A stretch of 64,000 nt of DNA from Actinomycetota bacterium (GTDB lineage: Bacteria > Actinomycetota > Actinomycetes > Propionibacteriales > Nocardioidaceae): contig WLJH01000001.1 in assembly GCA_009701885.1 (NCBI GenBank), positions 62,001 to 126,000 of the forward strand, written 5' to 3'. The position numbers and the translations under genes are program-made. A model generated the notes under the pieces. That model was not told the origin of the DNA. It worked only from the letters and a program-made list of their open reading frames with translations, and searched no databases. Shown here piece by piece: positions 63,098 through 64,000 of the stretch; within the stretch, counting starts at the first letter, position 1, and each line of letters starts with the position of its first letter.

Positions 63098-63795
63098 CCC
63101 TGGCCCCGCAGCTGGCGCCAGACGAACTCGGGGATGCGGTCGGCGATCCCGTCCATGGCGGCGAGCCGGTCCTCGACGAGGGCGGGGGAGTGCTTGCCCG
63201 AGCTGATCATCACCAGCGAGTCGCCCTCGGTGCGCCAGGCCAGGTCCGGGCGGGTCAGCAGCATCTCGATCATCTGCGGGTGCAGCACGTCGTAGGCGAA
63301 CTTCCGGTCCGGCGCCCCGACCGTGAAGGCGCGGTTGAACTGCTCGGAGTCCAGCTGCATGTCGCTGTCGAAGACGCGCCCGAAGAAGCGGCTGACGACG
63401 TTCTCCGGGGTCACGGACAGCTCGGGCAGCGCGACGCCGAGGTGCGTGGCCACCACCGAGAAGTCGTAGGTCGAGGTGCGTCGGTTCTTCCCGGAGCCGG
63501 TGCGCTGGGAGTACTGGTAGTCGAAGGCGATCGTGGCCCTGCCGTCGTGCTGGCCGAGCAGCACGTTCTGCGCGCGCCGGCCGAAGCCGCGCCCGAACGG
63601 CGCGCCCGTGAACCGGTGGACCAGGGCAGGGTCCTCGCGGACGTAGGTCCACCCGCGCGACGCAGCGTACGCCGCGAAGGCCTCGCGCCGCTTGCGGGCC
63701 TGCTCCAGCGTCCACCACACCGCGACGCCCGCGAGGACGAGGAAGGCCAGCGGGAAGAGCAGCGGCAGCGTGCCCGCCAGAGCCGAGAGGTCCAC
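63094..63795 (-). CDS. Membrane-anchored hypothetical protein beside lemA (233 aa)
   Basis: A membrane segment near the N-terminus (about 9-29, LLFPLAFLVLAGVAVWWTL) precedes a soluble domain with YAASRGWTYVREDPALVHRF and FDSDMQLDSEQFNRAFTVGA, common in proteins next to lemA in actinobacteria (DUF3137-like). No enzyme motif is seen. GTG 63795 gives a start just before the membrane segment; ATG 63843 is an alternative that adds 16 residues. It is translationally coupled to lemA. Confidence 0.7.
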   Translation of the reverse strand: MDLSALAGTLPLLFPLAFLVLAGVAVWWTLEQARKRREAFAAYAASRGWTYVREDPALVHRFTGAPFGRGFGRRAQNVLLGQHDGRATIAFDYQYSQRTGSGKNRRTSTYDFSVVATHLGVALPELSVTPENVVSRFFGRVFDSDMQLDSEQFNRAFTVGAPDRKFAYDVLHPQMIEMLLTRPDLAWRTEGDSLVMISSGKHSPALVEDRLAAMDGIADRIPEFVWRQLRGQG

Positions 63796-63868
63796 GGCGC
63801 CAGTCTCGCCGACCGGCGCCGCGGCGGAACCCCCGGGGCGCACACGCGCGAGGGCAGCGGGACCGCGC

Positions 63869-64000
63869 TCAGCGACCCTTGAACTCGGGCTTGCGCTTCT
63901 CCAGGAACGCCCGCGGGCCCTCCTTGGCGTCCTCGGAGGAGAAGACCGCGGCCCCCACCTTGGCGTCGTCGGCCCAGCACTCCTCCTCGTGCTTGCCCTC
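63869..64000 (-). CDS. Enoyl-CoA hydratase/crotonase, C-terminal end only
   Basis: Only the last 43 codons are inside the window. They end [20 protein letters not shown] before KGR and the stop, the standard C-terminus of crotonase-family hydratases such as EchA19. In mycobacteria echA19 lies near KstR-regulated fadD genes, so a sterol side-chain role is plausible but cannot be shown from this fragment. Confidence 0.7.
   Translation of the reverse strand, partial: EGKHEEECWADDAKVGAAVFSSEDAKEGPRAFLEKRKPEFKGR

Overview
This is a high-GC actinobacterial chromosome segment. Its gene content and order resemble the cholesterol catabolic regions of Mycobacterium and Rhodococcus. The mix of accessory genes (DUF222-HNH, DUF559, SpoIID, PHP and beta-helix genes) would suit a Nocardioides-like member of the Nocardioidaceae; that placement is an inference, because the window has no rRNA or marker gene. 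About two thirds of the window is a near-complete sterol degradation regulon.

Region by region. 1-1720: a truncated toroid-fold gene and a convergent SAM methyltransferase. 1739-12421: FadE34-type acyl-CoA dehydrogenase, an alpha/beta hydrolase, a WS/DGAT acyltransferase, then a translationally coupled side-chain operon (fused ChsE1-ChsE2 dehydrogenase, split ChsH2, ChsH1, Ltp2, dehalogenase-like hydrolase). 12441-21980: an accessory and housekeeping block with a VOC gene remnant, an SOS-controlled DUF222-HNH gene, MOSC, photolyase-like, AAA ATPase, 2H phosphoesterase, GNAT and DUF480-methyltransferase genes, ending in two tandem hairpins. 21989-31288: ChsH3, KstD, HsaEGF and HsaADCB (opening of steroid rings A and B). 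31567-40029: the C/D-ring genes FadE33, FadE32, FadE31 and FadD3 on the minus strand, diverging from FadE30, IpdF, KstR2 and FadA6. 40057-43858: three unrelated genes. 43872-49179: IpdC, IpdB, IpdA and EchA20 diverging from two SDR genes. 49188-50491: a DUF559 gene flanked by palindromic repeats. 50525-54397: FadA5 diverging from two CYP125-type P450s. 54423-56444: a SpoIID-like protein and methionine aminopeptidase. 56476-62448: Ltp3, Ltp4 and a double DUF35 protein diverging from an F420-type oxidoreductase and a FadD8-type CoA ligase. 62519-64000: a LemA pair and the 3' end of an enoyl-CoA hydratase gene.

How the genes work together. P450s oxidise the sterol tail, FadA5 and FadE34 take part in shortening it, and ChsE, ChsH and Ltp2 remove the last three carbons. 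KstD and the Hsa enzymes open rings A and B; the Ipd, FadD3, FadE30-33, EchA20 and FadA6 enzymes degrade rings C and D. Ltp3 and Ltp4 suggest that C24-branched plant sterols are also used. Control is readable in the DNA: nine KstR-type operators (TNNAACNNGTTNNA, two of them with one mismatch) and two KstR2-type operators (AnCAAGnnCTTGnT) sit at promoters of these genes. In at least seven promoters the operator runs into a -10-like hexamer 6-7 nt before the start codon, which suggests leaderless mRNAs. The regulators' sites partition cleanly: KstR for side chain and rings A/B, KstR2 for rings C/D.

The most notable observations are the single-polypeptide ChsE1-ChsE2 fusion next to a ChsH2 split into two genes, the operator/-10 architecture, the repeat-flanked DUF559 insertion, and a photolyase-family protein lacking the usual Fe-S cysteines.
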